Positions 39,691 through 50,254 are shown, counted from the first letter of the stretch. The stretch is 64,000 nucleotides of DNA from Caulochytrium protostelioides (GCA_003615045.1 ML014111.1:1-64000); one strand, 5' to 3'. A program made the numbers and translations. The notes: generated by a model not told the origin, from the sequence alone.

Positions 39691-42600
39691 TTAGGTGAGC
39701 AAGCACAGGTAGCCCTGGGCCGTCGCGGCGCACAGACAGGCGCGCGACGCCGCGGCGCCCGGGCCTGCCGGCCCCATCCACCGGACCGCCGTCACGCGCA
39801 GCGGGTCGTGCTCCGCCAGGCCCAGCTCGACCGCCGCGCCCGACCGGTTCACCTGGTCCAGCCGCGCCCACGCCTGTGCCAGCACCGCATGCAGCCGCTT
39901 CTCGGGCTTGCCCGTCTCGGTGCGCCAGATCGAGAGCGGCCATTCGGCCTGCCCGTGCCGTCGGGTCGCAGCCGCGGCCGCCGCCGCCGCCGCGTCGCCC
40001 GAGGGCGGCCGCTGGCTCGTGCCGCCGCTGCCGCCAGCGTCGAGGCTCGGGGCGGGCGCGATGGCCTGGCGGCCCTTGCCGACGCTGAGGGGATTGAGGC
40101 CGAAGGCGCGGACGGCGGCGTTGCCGCAGACGACGTGGCGCGCGTCGGGGCTCGCGACGCCCTCGATGCGGGTGCCGGCCTCCAGCGCGCGCGACTGGAA
40201 GGTGCGCTCGAACGCGCCCGTCGTCAGGTCGAAGAGGTGCACGGCGTTGTCGGCCGAGACGAGCGTCGCGTCCGCGCGCGTCGGGTGCGCGTGGATCGCG
40301 GTCAGCGGCGTCCGGGCCGCGCGGAACGTCGGCAGCGGGTACGTCTTGACGAGCTGCAGCGATGCGAGCGAGTACACGCGGACCGCATACGGCAGCGCGA
40401 CGGCAATCACGTGGTCGTCGTCCACGTGGCGGAACACCATCCCCACGAAGGGCTCGTTGCCGTGGATGCTGCCGTACGGCCGCTCGGCCAGCGTGTACCC
40501 GCCGAGCTTGAGGCTCTGGTCCGCCGAGCACGTGGCGAACCAGTCCTCGCGGCCCGGGATGAACTGGATCTGCTGGATAATGCGCGTATGCCACTTCTTG
40601 AAGACGGCCGTGCACGCGCCGTCCGTGTAGTCCCAAATCTTGACGTCGAACTCCATATCGGCGGCGGCCAGCCGCGGCGCGAACGGGTGGAATGCCAGAC
40701 AGGTCACGGGCTTCGCCGTGGTATTGTGCAGGTGCTGCGTCCACTGCTGCGCCGCCATCGACCACACGTGGATCTGCCGGTCCTCGCCGCCCGCGACCGC
40801 GACATAGGCCGCGCCGCTCGGGAGTGCCACCGCGTCCAAGCACCGAATCGAGGCCTGCAGCGCCGGCGCCACCGTGAGCGTCCGGAACACATCGTTCTCG
40901 GCGAGTGCGATCTGCGTCACCGGCATCGGACAGTCGGCCACGACGGCCGCCGCCGCCGCGGGCAGCGCCCCCGGCGCCGCTTTAAGCCGCTTGGCCACGT
41001 CCGCGGGGATCACGGGCACCGCCACGGCGGGCACCGCGACGGCCGCGGGCCCGGCCGGCGGCAGCGTCGGCAGCCGGTTCACGCTCGCGCCGAGCGGCGG
41101 CATCGGGCGCGCCGCGATGCCCGCGGGCGGCGGGGCGGCGGCCAGACTGACCGATGCCGCGCGGTGGATCGCCGGCACCGGCGCGCGCGGCGCCGAGGCC
41201 GACGGCGGCCCCAGCGACGGCGCGGACACCGTGACGGCGGCGGGATCGCCGGGGCCGCCGCGGATCCGCGGCAGCGCGGGGGCCGCCGCGCGGCCGAGCG
41301 CTAGCGGCCGCGGCGCCGCTGACGCCATCAACGACGACGCTGGCAAAGCGCTGTCGCTGGGCCGTCGGGCCGGATGAGACCTGACGCCCGGCCGCGCCGT
41401 CATCGCGGACGGAGTGGCCGGCGCGCCGGAGTGGTCCGGCGCGACGACGGTGCGCAGGACCTCCGTGGCGGCGGCGGCGGCGACCGCGGCGGCGGGGCCG
41501 CCCGGGGCGGGCGTCAGCATGGCCCAGAGCGCGGGATCGCAGGCTCGGTGCACGCAGCCGTCGAGATCCGCCGTCGGCGGGCGGCTGTCCAGCAGCGCCT
41601 GCTCCCAGGCAGTATACCGCAGCTCGTAGAAGGCATGGGCGCGCTGCGTCCGCCGCGTGGCTGACCGCTGCAGGAGCAGGGTCTCGAGATGGTCCCGCAG
41701 GTAGAGCATGATGGTCTCGGCCTCGTGGTGGGCAGGCGAGCGGGCGGCCGCGTCGTGCCAGAGCGCATCCAGCCGCGCCGTTGCCGTATCGGCCGGCAGG
41801 GTCGTGTCATCGAGCACGCGGAACGAGGCGAGAAGCTGCAGCATCGGCGCAACGCCGGCGCGCGGCAGCCGTCTGGCGTCGCTCTCGCGGTTAATGAGCT
41901 GGTAGGCCGCGTCCCAGTCGCGCCGGCGCACCATATAGAGAAAGCAGAAGGTGAGCAGCCGCGCGCTGTCGAGGCCGCACTCGGCATGGAAGGCGGTGAG
42001 CGTGTCGTCGAGCCGGTAGACGAGGCACGTCTTGACGGTCGACCACAGCGCCATCGCCTTGTGCCGCGCCTCGTTGGCGGCGGTCGGTGACGGCGGAGGC
42101 TCGCCGTCGTGTAAGGGCGCACGGCGCGACGTCCCAAGCGGCTCGGCCGCGGGCGCGATCGTCACGGGACCGGCGGCCTCCCGCTCACCTAACCGCAACA
42201 ATTGCTGGCCGTCGGGCATGGGAGGCCGTGTCCGTGGCGGTGGCGACCGTTCCTCCGGCGACGGCTCCAGCGATGGCGGTAACGAAGGTGCATCGAGAGA
42301 GACGCGGCGCGAGCCGGCAACCGAGTGAGCCGGCGACATCGACGGCGCGGCGGCGTCACGCGCGGTTGGCTCGGCGCGCCACACGGCGTCCGGCTCGACG
42401 GGCAGAATCGAGGGTGCCGACGTCCGCTGCGCAAAGAGCCGCTTGCCGCGGCGCCGCCGCGGTTCCGCATCCTCCGGCTCGGAGCGGGGCGGCAGCTGCG
42501 CGCGGCGCGCCTGCAAGGCCTGCACGGCCTCGTCGAGCGCCGCGTCCGAGATGTCGAAGCGCTCGTGCCGCGGCGTCCGCCGCGACGCCGGCCGCGACGC

Positions 42601-43152
42601 CGTCGCCGGCGCGTCGCTGCCGTCGTCGCCGCTCATGGCGTCGCTCTCGCCGATGGCGGTCGCGGCCTCGCGGAGCTGGGCATGGACAGCGGCCTGCGCG
42701 GCCGCGGCATCGCCGCGCGCCGCGAACCATCCGGCCTTGCGCGTCGTGCGCTGCGATGGGCGCCGCGGGATACCGGGTCGGGCCGCGCCGTGCATCCTCT
42801 CGCCGTCGCGACGGAGGGACTGACCGATGTCGGCCCACCATGCCGCCGCTGCTGATGCTGATGCTGATGCTGATGCCGCCGGGGCGCCGGTGCCAGTATT
42901 GAGGGTGTCCACGGCGTCCACGGCGTCCCCATTGCCCATTTCCGGCGGCCATGGCGACCGATCGGGCGGCGGGGGGCCTCCCGCCTCATCATCCCGATGG
43001 GATGGCGGATCGGATTCATGGCGACTGAGTCGGATGGGGACGATGGGATCGAGCGGCCGACTTTTGGACGGAAGCCGCGGGCGCGGCGGGAGGGCCGCGG
43101 GCACGAAGGGGGGTGCGGTGAGGCCGAGGGGCAGCTCGTGAACGATGCCCAT
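39691..43152 (-). CDS. Large WD40-repeat protein (layout reminiscent of WDR91)
   Basis: 1153 residues from the ATG at 43152; the frame continues open upstream without an ATG, so an upstream exon is possible. Residues 1-350 are disordered and rich in Arg, Pro and Ala. A helical segment at about 365-530 starts LWSTVKTCLVYRLDDTLTAF and contains CFLYMVRRRDWDAAYQLINR, resembling CTLH/tetratricopeptide-like helices. After another Ala/Pro linker, WD40 repeats begin near residue 760: YVAVAGGEDRQIHVWSM, VTCLAFHPFAPRLAAADMEF with VKIWDY, DWFATCSADQSLKL, VIAVALPYAVRVYSL, and LVSADNAVHLFDLTTG. Two or three degenerate ones follow to the C-terminus (AATAQGYLCLLT). Helical N-terminal region plus C-terminal propeller is the layout of WDR91-type proteins in endosome maturation, but I cannot confirm orthology. 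Its 3' end is 119 bp from that of the DHHC gene. Confidence 0.75.
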   Translation of the reverse strand: MGIVHELPLGLTAPPFVPAALPPRPRLPSKSRPLDPIVPIRLSRHESDPPSHRDDEAGGPPPPDRSPWPPEMGNGDAVDAVDTLNTGTGAPAASASASASAAAAWWADIGQSLRRDGERMHGAARPGIPRRPSQRTTRKAGWFAARGDAAAAQAAVHAQLREAATAIGESDAMSGDDGSDAPATASRPASRRTPRHERFDISDAALDEAVQALQARRAQLPPRSEPEDAEPRRRRGKRLFAQRTSAPSILPVEPDAVWRAEPTARDAAAPSMSPAHSVAGSRRVSLDAPSLPPSLEPSPEERSPPPRTRPPMPDGQQLLRLGEREAAGPVTIAPAAEPLGTSRRAPLHDGEPPPSPTAANEARHKAMALWSTVKTCLVYRLDDTLTAFHAECGLDSARLLTFCFLYMVRRRDWDAAYQLINRESDARRLPRAGVAPMLQLLASFRVLDDTTLPADTATARLDALWHDAAARSPAHHEAETIMLYLRDHLETLLLQRSATRRTQRAHAFYELRYTAWEQALLDSRPPTADLDGCVHRACDPALWAMLTPAPGGPAAAVAAAAATEVLRTVVAPDHSGAPATPSAMTARPGVRSHPARRPSDSALPASSLMASAAPRPLALGRAAAPALPRIRGGPGDPAAVTVSAPSLGPPSASAPRAPVPAIHRAASVSLAAAPPPAGIAARPMPPLGASVNRLPTLPPAGPAAVAVPAVAVPVIPADVAKRLKAAPGALPAAAAAVVADCPMPVTQIALAENDVFRTLTVAPALQASIRCLDAVALPSGAAYVAVAGGEDRQIHVWSMAAQQWTQHLHNTTAKPVTCLAFHPFAPRLAAADMEFDVKIWDYTDGACTAVFKKWHTRIIQQIQFIPGREDWFATCSADQSLKLGGYTLAERPYGSIHGNEPFVGMVFRHVDDDHVIAVALPYAVRVYSLASLQLVKTYPLPTFRAARTPLTAIHAHPTRADATLVSADNAVHLFDLTTGAFERTFQSRALEAGTRIEGVASPDARHVVCGNAAVRAFGLNPLSVGKGRQAIAPAPSLDAGGSGGTSQRPPSGDAAAAAAAAATRRHGQAEWPLSIWRTETGKPEKRLHAVLAQAWARLDQVNRSGAAVELGLAEHDPLRVTAVRWMGPAGPGAAASRACLCAATAQGYLCLLT

Positions 43153-44893
43153 GCTGGCGGGTGCCGCCGTCGGCAACCGCGGCGGCAGCGGTCCGCAGAC
43201 GGCGGCCGTCGCAGCCGTGTACTGGCCAAGAGCGGCACCAGCGGCGGTGGTGACGATGGTTGAGGTGGTCGCGCGGCGTGAATCGACTGCGAGATCGTCG
43301 GGACGAAACGAAGGGATCGCCGTGACCGACAGAAAAGTATGATGCGGCTCAGCCAAGAGACTCTTGAAATGTGATCAAAGAACGTATACTCAACGAGACG
43401 TCGCGATCGCTAGTTGTCGTTGCATGCGAGCTGGAAGCGCGAGCGCATCGTCCGTAGCGCCCTCCCACCCTGCGAAAGACGGCATCTTGCATGGGAGTCC
43501 GTGGCGGTGGCGTCGCCGACGTGGCGCACGTGGCGCGAGCCATCGTCGGGAGGCGTCGTCTCGTCTCGATCGGAGATCGCGTACAAGCATCACATCACAT
43601 CACATCAGCTCCGCCCCATGCTCGTGCGATCCACGGGCGCCCATGCGGCCGCGGCGGCGATCACAGCGCCGTCGGGGGCTGCGCTGGATCGGCGGGTCGG
43701 CGGGACCCGGCGGGCAGCCCACAGGCGGAAGCCATCGCCACCGACTTGAACCACCGCTCATGCTCGCCGCTGCTTCAAGCCGCGACCATGCCGGCGCCGT
43801 CGTCGGAGTGCCGCACCCATCGTCAGGGCCAGCCATCCGTCGAAACATGTGGCGGCGCGATGTAGCAGGACGCAGAGACGCAGATATGTGGCAGGACGCA
43901 TCGCACTCAGTTGGGGCTCATTTTTCCCTCATATGCATCGACGATGGGCGCTTCTTGTCAGATTCAGAGTATGAAGGAAGCTTGGTAGCAGGCTCGTGGC
44001 CCGTCGTGTCGATCTCTTCCATCGTTGGTACTCGCACTGGTGGGCTGCGATCGATGCGGAACGCGACCAATGACGACGCCGGATCGGCAGCGGAGTTTTG
44101 TCCTGCTTTCCAGGGCAATGCGGCACGCGGGCGCCGCAGCACGCCCACACCGGCCGCCCGCCACACCCGCCACCCATTGGTCGGGCGCCCATCGCCGTGC
44201 GCATACTTGCTCGAAGGAGTCGCTTCGAGACGACGCCACAATCGGCAACAGCGATAGGTGATGGCGACAGCAATGGCCCTCGCAACGAGGGCCGCCTATG
44301 CAATAGAGCATCAGGGAGGCCGCGAAAACTGGGGGTCTCCCCTGCCCTGACGCACACCGCCGCCCCTCCTCCTATTCCGCCGGTGTCAGCGCCGCCGCGC
44401 CTTCGTGCCGCCGTCGGAGTTCTAGAGCCCCGTCGCCGCCGCCGTGGATACCCCGTTCTCGTCTTGCTGTCACGCGGACCGCACCGCATCCACGGTCTCG
44501 CTGGACCGCAGCGTACGGCCGCATCGGCCTGTCCTGCGGTCGCAACGCCCTCCACCCGTCGTGATCGCCGCCTCGGCCTCGCCGAGAGGAGCACGGCGCT
44601 CGACGCAATCGCGCACACGATCGACACGCGCTCGCCGCACGCCGGCCCTCTCTGCCACTCGCCGCTTCGCCAATCGCTGATACGGCCACCTTCGGCCTTG
44701 GCGGGACGTCGTCGCTACCGCTGCCACTGCCGCGGCCGCTGACTGAGCGGCGAGGAGCGCCGTGCCCGCCCGAGTCTTGTCTGAAAGGGGCCTTACCCCC
44801 GCCGGGTGACTTCGCCGACAAAGTCCGGGCCCATCGCCCCCCACCCTTCTCCCTTGCTATTCACCGGCACCCGCCTCTCGCGTCGCTCCCAGC
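43153..44893. other. Intergenic region between divergent WD40 and RPC25 genes
   Basis: About 1.7 kb that must hold both promoters. Several overlapping open frames are arginine-rich and without domains. ATCACATCACATCAC repeats at about 43592-43610. No RNA gene recognised. Confidence 0.5.
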
Positions 44894-45547
44894 ATGTTCC
44901 AGCTCGCGCAGATGCAATGCTCGGTGCGGGTGCAGCCGAAGGACTGGGAAAAGACGCGGACACAGGCGATTACGGACGAGCTGAACAAGAAGTATGCGAA
45001 CAAGATTCTGCACAATGTCGGCCTGTGCATCCAGGTCTTTGATCTGCTGCACGTGACCGAAGCTGTCGTGCATCTGTGCCAGGACGGCGCGTACCAGGTG
45101 ACCGCGGACTTCCGGCTCGTGGTGTTCCGCGCGTTCACGGGCGAGATCCTGACCGGCACAGTCATGTCGGCCTCGCCGGAGGACGGCTTGCGGATCTCCA
45201 TGGGCTTCTTTGACGACATCTATGTGCCACTCGCGTGCATGAAACCGGGTTGCGTGTACGACCAGGGCGAGGGCGTCTATGTCTGGAAGTATGAAGGCGA
45301 AGACCTTTTTCTGGACCGCGACGAGCCCATCCGCTTCCAGGTCCTGATGGATGACTTTGTCGATGTCGGGCCCGTGGCGGAGCTGCATCTGGCCGAGGGC
45401 AAAGAACTGCCCGCGCCGTATACCATCACGGCGTCCATTGCCGACGACGGCCTCGGGCTTCTCTCGTGGTGGGACCAAGCCGACGAGGACGACGAGGCCG
45501 CTGACGAAGACGCTGGCGAAGAAGAGGGCGACGAGGAGCCCCTGTAG
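44894..45547 (+). CDS. RPC25: RNA polymerase III subunit RPC25 (RPC8)
   Basis: 217 residues from the ATG at 44894 in good context. This is the Pol III counterpart of Rpb7. It pairs with Rpc17 to form the stalk that helps initiation on tRNA and 5S genes. The N-terminal SHS2/Rpb7-like domain (1-80) starts MFQLAQMQCSVRVQPKDW and contains ITDELNKKYANKILHNVGLC. The S1/OB-like domain (about 82-195) has FRLVVFRAFTGEILTGTV, GLRISMGFFDDIYVPLACM and YVWKYEGEDLFLDRDEPIRF, which match Rpc25 rather than Rpb7 or Rpa43. The C-terminal 20 residues are strongly acidic (DEDDEAADEDAGEEEGDEE), an extension beyond the usual family end. No intron is needed. Confidence 0.95.
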   Translation: MFQLAQMQCSVRVQPKDWEKTRTQAITDELNKKYANKILHNVGLCIQVFDLLHVTEAVVHLCQDGAYQVTADFRLVVFRAFTGEILTGTVMSASPEDGLRISMGFFDDIYVPLACMKPGCVYDQGEGVYVWKYEGEDLFLDRDEPIRFQVLMDDFVDVGPVAELHLAEGKELPAPYTITASIADDGLGLLSWWDQADEDDEAADEDAGEEEGDEEPL

Positions 45548-46706
45548 TTGTCCTCTCGTGGCTCTCGGCCTCGGCCCCGTCGCCGATCGCGCGCTGCGCG
45601 CCGCTTGCTGGTGGTCGCCTGACGCGCGATGAACAGCGTGATATGTAAATACAAGATTGGATGGGATCAGCACATGAGGGGGCCAGCGTTGTCACGCGTC
45701 GGTGCCTGGAGCCCAGCAGCAAAAATTGGCGGCTGCGCAGCCGCCAGAAGCACCTGCTCGGTGGCGGTCGTGGCGCGGTCCAGGCCGGCGGCAGGCCGGC
45801 GCGTGCCACAGGCTGCCGGCGGCGGCCGTGGCGACGCCGTCGGAGGCGGGCGACATGCTTGGAAGTCTTCCTTGGCCCGCCGCCGCCGTCACGGCGGAGA
45901 GACGCCGGCGCAACAGCCAAAAAAGAAAGGGAAAGGGCTTCCGAAACGCGGAGATATCGGTATCGCCCGATTCGGCCATGAACCCGGCGCAGGCGCATGC
46001 GCGCGTGCCCAGCGAATGGGCCGGCCGGCCGGTCCGACCGAGGACACGAGCCAGCGGTCGGCGTGCGCAACAGCCATGGCGACGTCTCCGCATCGGCGGG
46101 GTCTGACGTAGATCGGGTCTGCAGAGAGACCTCCGATGTCGGGGGTGCACCGGTGGTGTGAAGGCGCATACCTGGGGTCTGCGATCATCGTGGCTGCTGA
46201 AGCCGCGGGTCTCCTTCTTTGCCGCGTGCCGACGGGCGGCCTTAGCGCATCTGGCGTTGAGGTGGCCACGGTATCCGGGTATCCTTGCACAACAGCTCAG
46301 GAACCAACCTCATCGTTCGCGCACGTCCGTTTCGGTGTTCCCTCGCGTTATCCTTTCCTGTGCATCATAGCGCCTTCGTAACAAGCCTTAGATACCCCCG
46401 CCGAATCGCATCACGTGAAAACCGGTCGGCCATCCCGGCGGACATCGCGCATCGCCGCCAACCCGCATTTGCGGACTGCGGCCACATCCCACCGCGTTCG
46501 AGCGAGGAAGGGATTGCCGCGACCGACTCAGTATCCCTATCGGCCTTTTCCGAGGACGCCGATCGCACCATCGCTAGGCGGCTATCGGCCCGTGCATCCC
46601 GACGACCGCGCGGTGAGTGCCACCGCCTGCTGGCGCCGCCCCACCTCGAGGGCGCCTGTGGCCGCTGTTCTTGCTGACGGCTCCATCGCCGCGTGCAAGC
46701 GCCACG
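45548..46706. other. Intergenic region upstream of TAH18
   Basis: About 1.16 kb between two genes in the same direction. Overlapping short frames in GC-rich sequence and no domain. Contains the RPC25 3' end and the TAH18 promoter. No clear TATA box. Confidence 0.5.
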
Positions 46707-49217
46707 ATGCCGGCCGCCGCCGTCACGCCGTGCGGCATCACGGTGCTCTTTGGCTCCGAGACCGGCGCCAGCGAGTATCTGGCCGAGCAGTGCCATAAGC
46801 GCGCCTTGAAGCTCAAGATCCCCTCGGAATGCCTGAGTCTCGATGACTGGACGGCGGCCCAGCTGCGCGCTGATGCATCGGCATCGGCGTCGACCTCCGC
46901 GTCACCGACCGATCGGCTGCTAGTGATCTTTGTCTCGTCGACGGGCGACGGCGACCCGCCGGCGAACGCCGTCCAGTTCTTGCAGTGGGTGCACGGCGCC
47001 CTCAAAGATCCCGCGAGCGGCCGCGGCCGGCGCGCCGCGGCGGTGTTCAGCAAGCGCGCCTACGCGCTGCTCGGGCTCGGTGACAGCAGCTACGAGCACT
47101 TCGGGCGCAATCCGAAGCGCGTCCGCGAAGCCGTGAAGCGCCTCGGCGCCGTCTCAGTGCAGTCCTTCGCGCTCGCCGACGACGCCAAGGGCCTCGAGGA
47201 CGTGTCGGACCCGTGGGTCGACCGCCTCTTCCAGAAGCTGCCGGCGCTGCTGGCCGGCACCCACCGCGCCGTCGCGGCCCTGGTGCGCGAGGACTCGACC
47301 GCTTCCAATCTGACGTCGCTCGCCGGATCGATGGCCTCGCTCCACATCGACGACGCGCCGCCCAAGCCGCCCTCCTCGGGCTCCGGGTCGCCGCGCGTGA
47401 TGCTGATGGACCCGCTCGCCACGCAGCGCATCAGCACGCCTGTCGCCGAAGCCGCGCTCGCCCTCCCGGCGCCGGCTGCGTCCGCCGCGGCGGGAGCGAA
47501 CGCCGCCGCTCATACCCTCAAAGTCTGCTACGATCTCGGGTACGATCCCGTCAACGACGCGCAGCGTCGCCAGGAACGCATCCTCAAGGCGATGGCGGGG
47601 TTGACCAAGATCACGCATGTCACCAAAGCCCCGATCAGCGCGCTGTTGTTCGAGGCGTTTTCGGGCGCGGTGATGCTCCCGCCGGCCCGTGCGAAGCTGT
47701 TCCCGTTCTGCCACGCGCCGACCGCCACACCCGACGTTGCCGCCATTACGGCACACACGCCGCAGCTCTGCACGCTCACCCAGGCCCGCTGCCTCTCGGG
47801 CCCGCGCGCGCTCCAGCGCGTCATTGAAGTCAGCATCCGCCTCCCGCGCGCGCTGCTCGAGCACCTCATCCCTGGCGAGGCGCTCGGCATCGTCTGCGCA
47901 AACCCGACGGTCGTTGTGCTCGCGCTTATCAAGCGGCTCGGCCTCAATCCCGACGCGCCGATCCTGCCCGACCGGCAGTGGCGCGTCGACGCCGCGCAGA
48001 CCGCCGCCGCCGCCAACATGATTCCCAACGCGCCCTGGCTCGCCCCGGACGCCGCGCGGGCAGGCCCGGACGCCGTCAAGGCTTGGTCCACCACGCCCTA
48101 TCTGCTGCTCAAGTACTTTGTGGATCTCCAGGCCGTCCCCAAAAAGGCGCTGCTGCGCCTCATGGCCGACCACTGCACCCACCTCGTCGAAAAGCAGCAG
48201 CTGCTCTATTTGTGCAGCAAGCAGGGCGCCGCCGAGTACCGCGAGATCCACGACACCCAGGTCCCGGGCATTCTGCAATGGCTCAACACGTTCCCGTCTT
48301 CGCAGATCCCGCTCGGCGTGCTGGTGGAGCACCTCCCGCCGCTGCAGCCGCGGCGCTACTCGGTCACGAGCGTCGATGCCGCCAAGCAGACCGCCTCCAT
48401 CGCGTTCGGCGTGGTCACGTATACGCGGCCGGGCAGCCCGGACCGACTCTGCAAGGGCGTGTGCTCCACATGGCTCGACGAGATGGCCTGCTCCCCGGCC
48501 GACGTCTCGTCGGGATGGACGCCCGTGCCTGCCGGCACCGTCGCGACCACGTGCGTGCCCGTCTTCCCGCTGCCACGGACGCCGTTCGTCCTCCATGTGC
48601 CCCGCTCGCTCGCGCCGCACGAGCGCATGCCCCTTGCCGACGTCCCGCGGCTCCTGATCGCCGCCGGCACTGGCATCACGCCGTTCATGGGCTTCATGCA
48701 GCACCTCGCCGGCGGGTCGACCCTGTGGCCGGGCGGCCCGCCGCTCGGCATCCCCGACGGCGCGCCGGCGCCCGCCGGCACCACGACGTGGCTCGCCTAC
48801 AGCCACCGCTTCGACCACGACGACGACCTGTTCGTGGCCGAGCGCGCCGCGTACCTCTCGCGCGGCGGCCGCCAGGACGCCGCCGTCTCCCGCAGCGCCA
48901 CGACCGCCGCCTCGGGCATCACGTACGTGCAGGACATCTTTCTGCACCGCGGCCGCGACGTCCAGGTCGACGCGCCGCCGCCGGAGGCGAAGCAGCTGTG
49001 GGCGTTCCTGCAGCGCCCCGGCGCGTGTGTCTACGTCTGCGGCTCGCAGCCGATGGCCCGCGATCTGCACGCGCGGCTGGTCGAGGTCGTCGCGCTGTTT
49101 GTCGAGCCGGCCGCAGGCGCGCTGCCCTTTGCAAGCATGACCGACCGCATGCTCGCCGCCAAAGCCTTCTGGGATGCCCGCGCTCGCGACGGCCAGTACC
49201 TTCGAGAAATCTGGTAG
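46707..49217 (+). CDS. TAH18: NADPH-dependent diflavin oxidoreductase TAH18 (NDOR1)
   Basis: 836 residues from the ATG at 46707. Passes electrons from NADPH via FAD and FMN to the Fe-S protein Dre2 in cytosolic iron-sulphur assembly. Domains in order: flavodoxin-like FMN domain (1-165) with the phosphate loop FGSETGASEYLAEQ, FVSSTGDGDPP and LLGLGDSSYEHFGRNPKRV. An Ala/Ser-rich linker (about 200-265) is followed by the FAD-binding domain with connecting helices (VIEVSIRLPRALLEHLIPGE, LLKYFVDLQAVPKKALLRLM) and RRYSVTS (about 549). The NADPH-binding domain has LIAAGTGITPFMGFMQHLA (about 650), VYVCGSQPMARDLH, and the conserved end GQYLREIW. Known homologues are around 600 residues; the excess comes from low-complexity insertions. 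The short FMN-to-FAD linker and the terminal motif fit TAH18 better than cytochrome P450 reductase, and there is no N-terminal membrane anchor. Confidence 0.93.
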   Translation: MPAAAVTPCGITVLFGSETGASEYLAEQCHKRALKLKIPSECLSLDDWTAAQLRADASASASTSASPTDRLLVIFVSSTGDGDPPANAVQFLQWVHGALKDPASGRGRRAAAVFSKRAYALLGLGDSSYEHFGRNPKRVREAVKRLGAVSVQSFALADDAKGLEDVSDPWVDRLFQKLPALLAGTHRAVAALVREDSTASNLTSLAGSMASLHIDDAPPKPPSSGSGSPRVMLMDPLATQRISTPVAEAALALPAPAASAAAGANAAAHTLKVCYDLGYDPVNDAQRRQERILKAMAGLTKITHVTKAPISALLFEAFSGAVMLPPARAKLFPFCHAPTATPDVAAITAHTPQLCTLTQARCLSGPRALQRVIEVSIRLPRALLEHLIPGEALGIVCANPTVVVLALIKRLGLNPDAPILPDRQWRVDAAQTAAAANMIPNAPWLAPDAARAGPDAVKAWSTTPYLLLKYFVDLQAVPKKALLRLMADHCTHLVEKQQLLYLCSKQGAAEYREIHDTQVPGILQWLNTFPSSQIPLGVLVEHLPPLQPRRYSVTSVDAAKQTASIAFGVVTYTRPGSPDRLCKGVCSTWLDEMACSPADVSSGWTPVPAGTVATTCVPVFPLPRTPFVLHVPRSLAPHERMPLADVPRLLIAAGTGITPFMGFMQHLAGGSTLWPGGPPLGIPDGAPAPAGTTTWLAYSHRFDHDDDLFVAERAAYLSRGGRQDAAVSRSATTAASGITYVQDIFLHRGRDVQVDAPPPEAKQLWAFLQRPGACVYVCGSQPMARDLHARLVEVVALFVEPAAGALPFASMTDRMLAAKAFWDARARDGQYLREIW

Positions 49218-49606
49218 CGGCGCTTTCCGGCGCGGCCGTCTTTTCCTGTGCCTCATACGACGGAGTTTGTGGGACCCTGTCATCATCCTAATTCGCATCT
49301 GAGCGAGTTTCGCTGCCACCACCACCAACGCGCGGCGCCACGATCGGGTCAGCCGATAAACTACATGCCATAGCGAGCATCGGCAGACGACAGCCTGAGC
49401 GGCGCTGTCCCCGCGAAGGCTTCCCCCCGGGCGGGAGGATGCCGTCGCCATCATGGCGCGGGTATGTTCAGCGATGTTTGAATGAAAGATGAATAAATTA
49501 GAAAAACAGTATACATGCTTCGAGATCGACGAGGTGTGATCGCGCGTCCTTAATCCGAGACGGACGGGGAGAAAGAGGACCCGGCAGGCTCCCCAGGCTT
49601 CTCATC
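49218..49606. other. 3' intergenic region of convergent TAH18 and the 49607 gene
   Basis: Contains AATAAA at 49491 on the plus strand within ATGAATAAATTAG, a plausible polyadenylation signal for TAH18 about 270 bp after its stop. Otherwise nothing recognised. Confidence 0.5.
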
Positions 49607-50254
49607 TTAACGGCGCTTGGACCCGCGCTTCGCGCCGTGCTTTCCCGGCCGCGACGCCGACGACGGCGAGGGCAACGCGACCGCCCGCGCGCCACGCGCG
49701 CCCGCCGCTGCCGGAGTCGTCGGCAGCGGCGACGGCACGTCCCCGCCGCCCGAGGCCCGCGGCGCGTTCACCACGTCGACGCCGCTCAGCGCGCTTATCC
49801 ATGCGCCGAGCACGTCCCGCAGGTACGCGTCGCGGCCGTGCTTCGTATGCACGGCATCGCGCGGCGCGGCGCGGCGCTTGCCCGCGCGGCCGGCGGCCGC
49901 CGACGCCGTCGACGCGACGGCGCCGCGGCTCGACGCCCCGAGCGAGTGCCGCAGCACGATGGTCTCGCCGGGATCGGGGCGATCGGCGGCCGCGGCGTCC
50001 GTCGTCGGAACGGGAGCGGCAGACTTGGCGGGCCGCGGCGCGGGCGGCGTCTGCAGCGTGGCCTTGAGCTCGTAGAGCTTGCGGGCAGCTGAGAAACGGG
50101 TCTGGAACTGGGCGTAGCGGGCCGGGTGCGGCGGGCGGCGGGCGACGGCGCCGGGGAGGCCGCCGGTCGGTGGCTGGAGCCCGCGGCGGCCGCGGCGGTC
50201 GAGGAGCGCGGCCGAAGCGAGCCGGAACGCGCTCAACGTATCCACGTGGGTCAT
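49607..50254 (-). CDS. Small basic protein of unknown function
   Basis: 215 residues from the ATG at 50254. I do not recognise it. The N-terminal third contains ARYAQFQTRFSAARKLYELK, a plausible amphipathic helix. The middle is Ala/Pro-rich with a GETIVLRHSLG patch, then HTKHGRDAYLRDVLGAWISA, another helix-like segment. The C-terminus is very basic (KHGAKRGSKRR), as in nuclear or nucleolar proteins. Helix-linker-helix and a basic tail could suit a ribosome-biogenesis accessory factor, but this is a guess. It lies between TAH18 (convergent) and the lipase gene (same strand, 443 bp upstream). It could also be the last exon of a longer gene. Confidence 0.5.
   Translation of the reverse strand: MTHVDTLSAFRLASAALLDRRGRRGLQPPTGGLPGAVARRPPHPARYAQFQTRFSAARKLYELKATLQTPPAPRPAKSAAPVPTTDAAAADRPDPGETIVLRHSLGASSRGAVASTASAAAGRAGKRRAAPRDAVHTKHGRDAYLRDVLGAWISALSGVDVVNAPRASGGGDVPSPLPTTPAAAGARGARAVALPSPSSASRPGKHGAKRGSKRR

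Noticed and set aside
39808-41304. Plus-strand open frame of 498 codons opposite the WD40 gene
   Set aside because: Mirror frame of the WD40 coding sequence, almost only Arg, Gly, Ala and His; the minus strand carries clear WD40 motifs.
47154-49454. Minus-strand open frame of 766 codons opposite TAH18
   Set aside because: Antisense shadow of TAH18, whose flavin and NADPH motifs are unambiguous on the plus strand.
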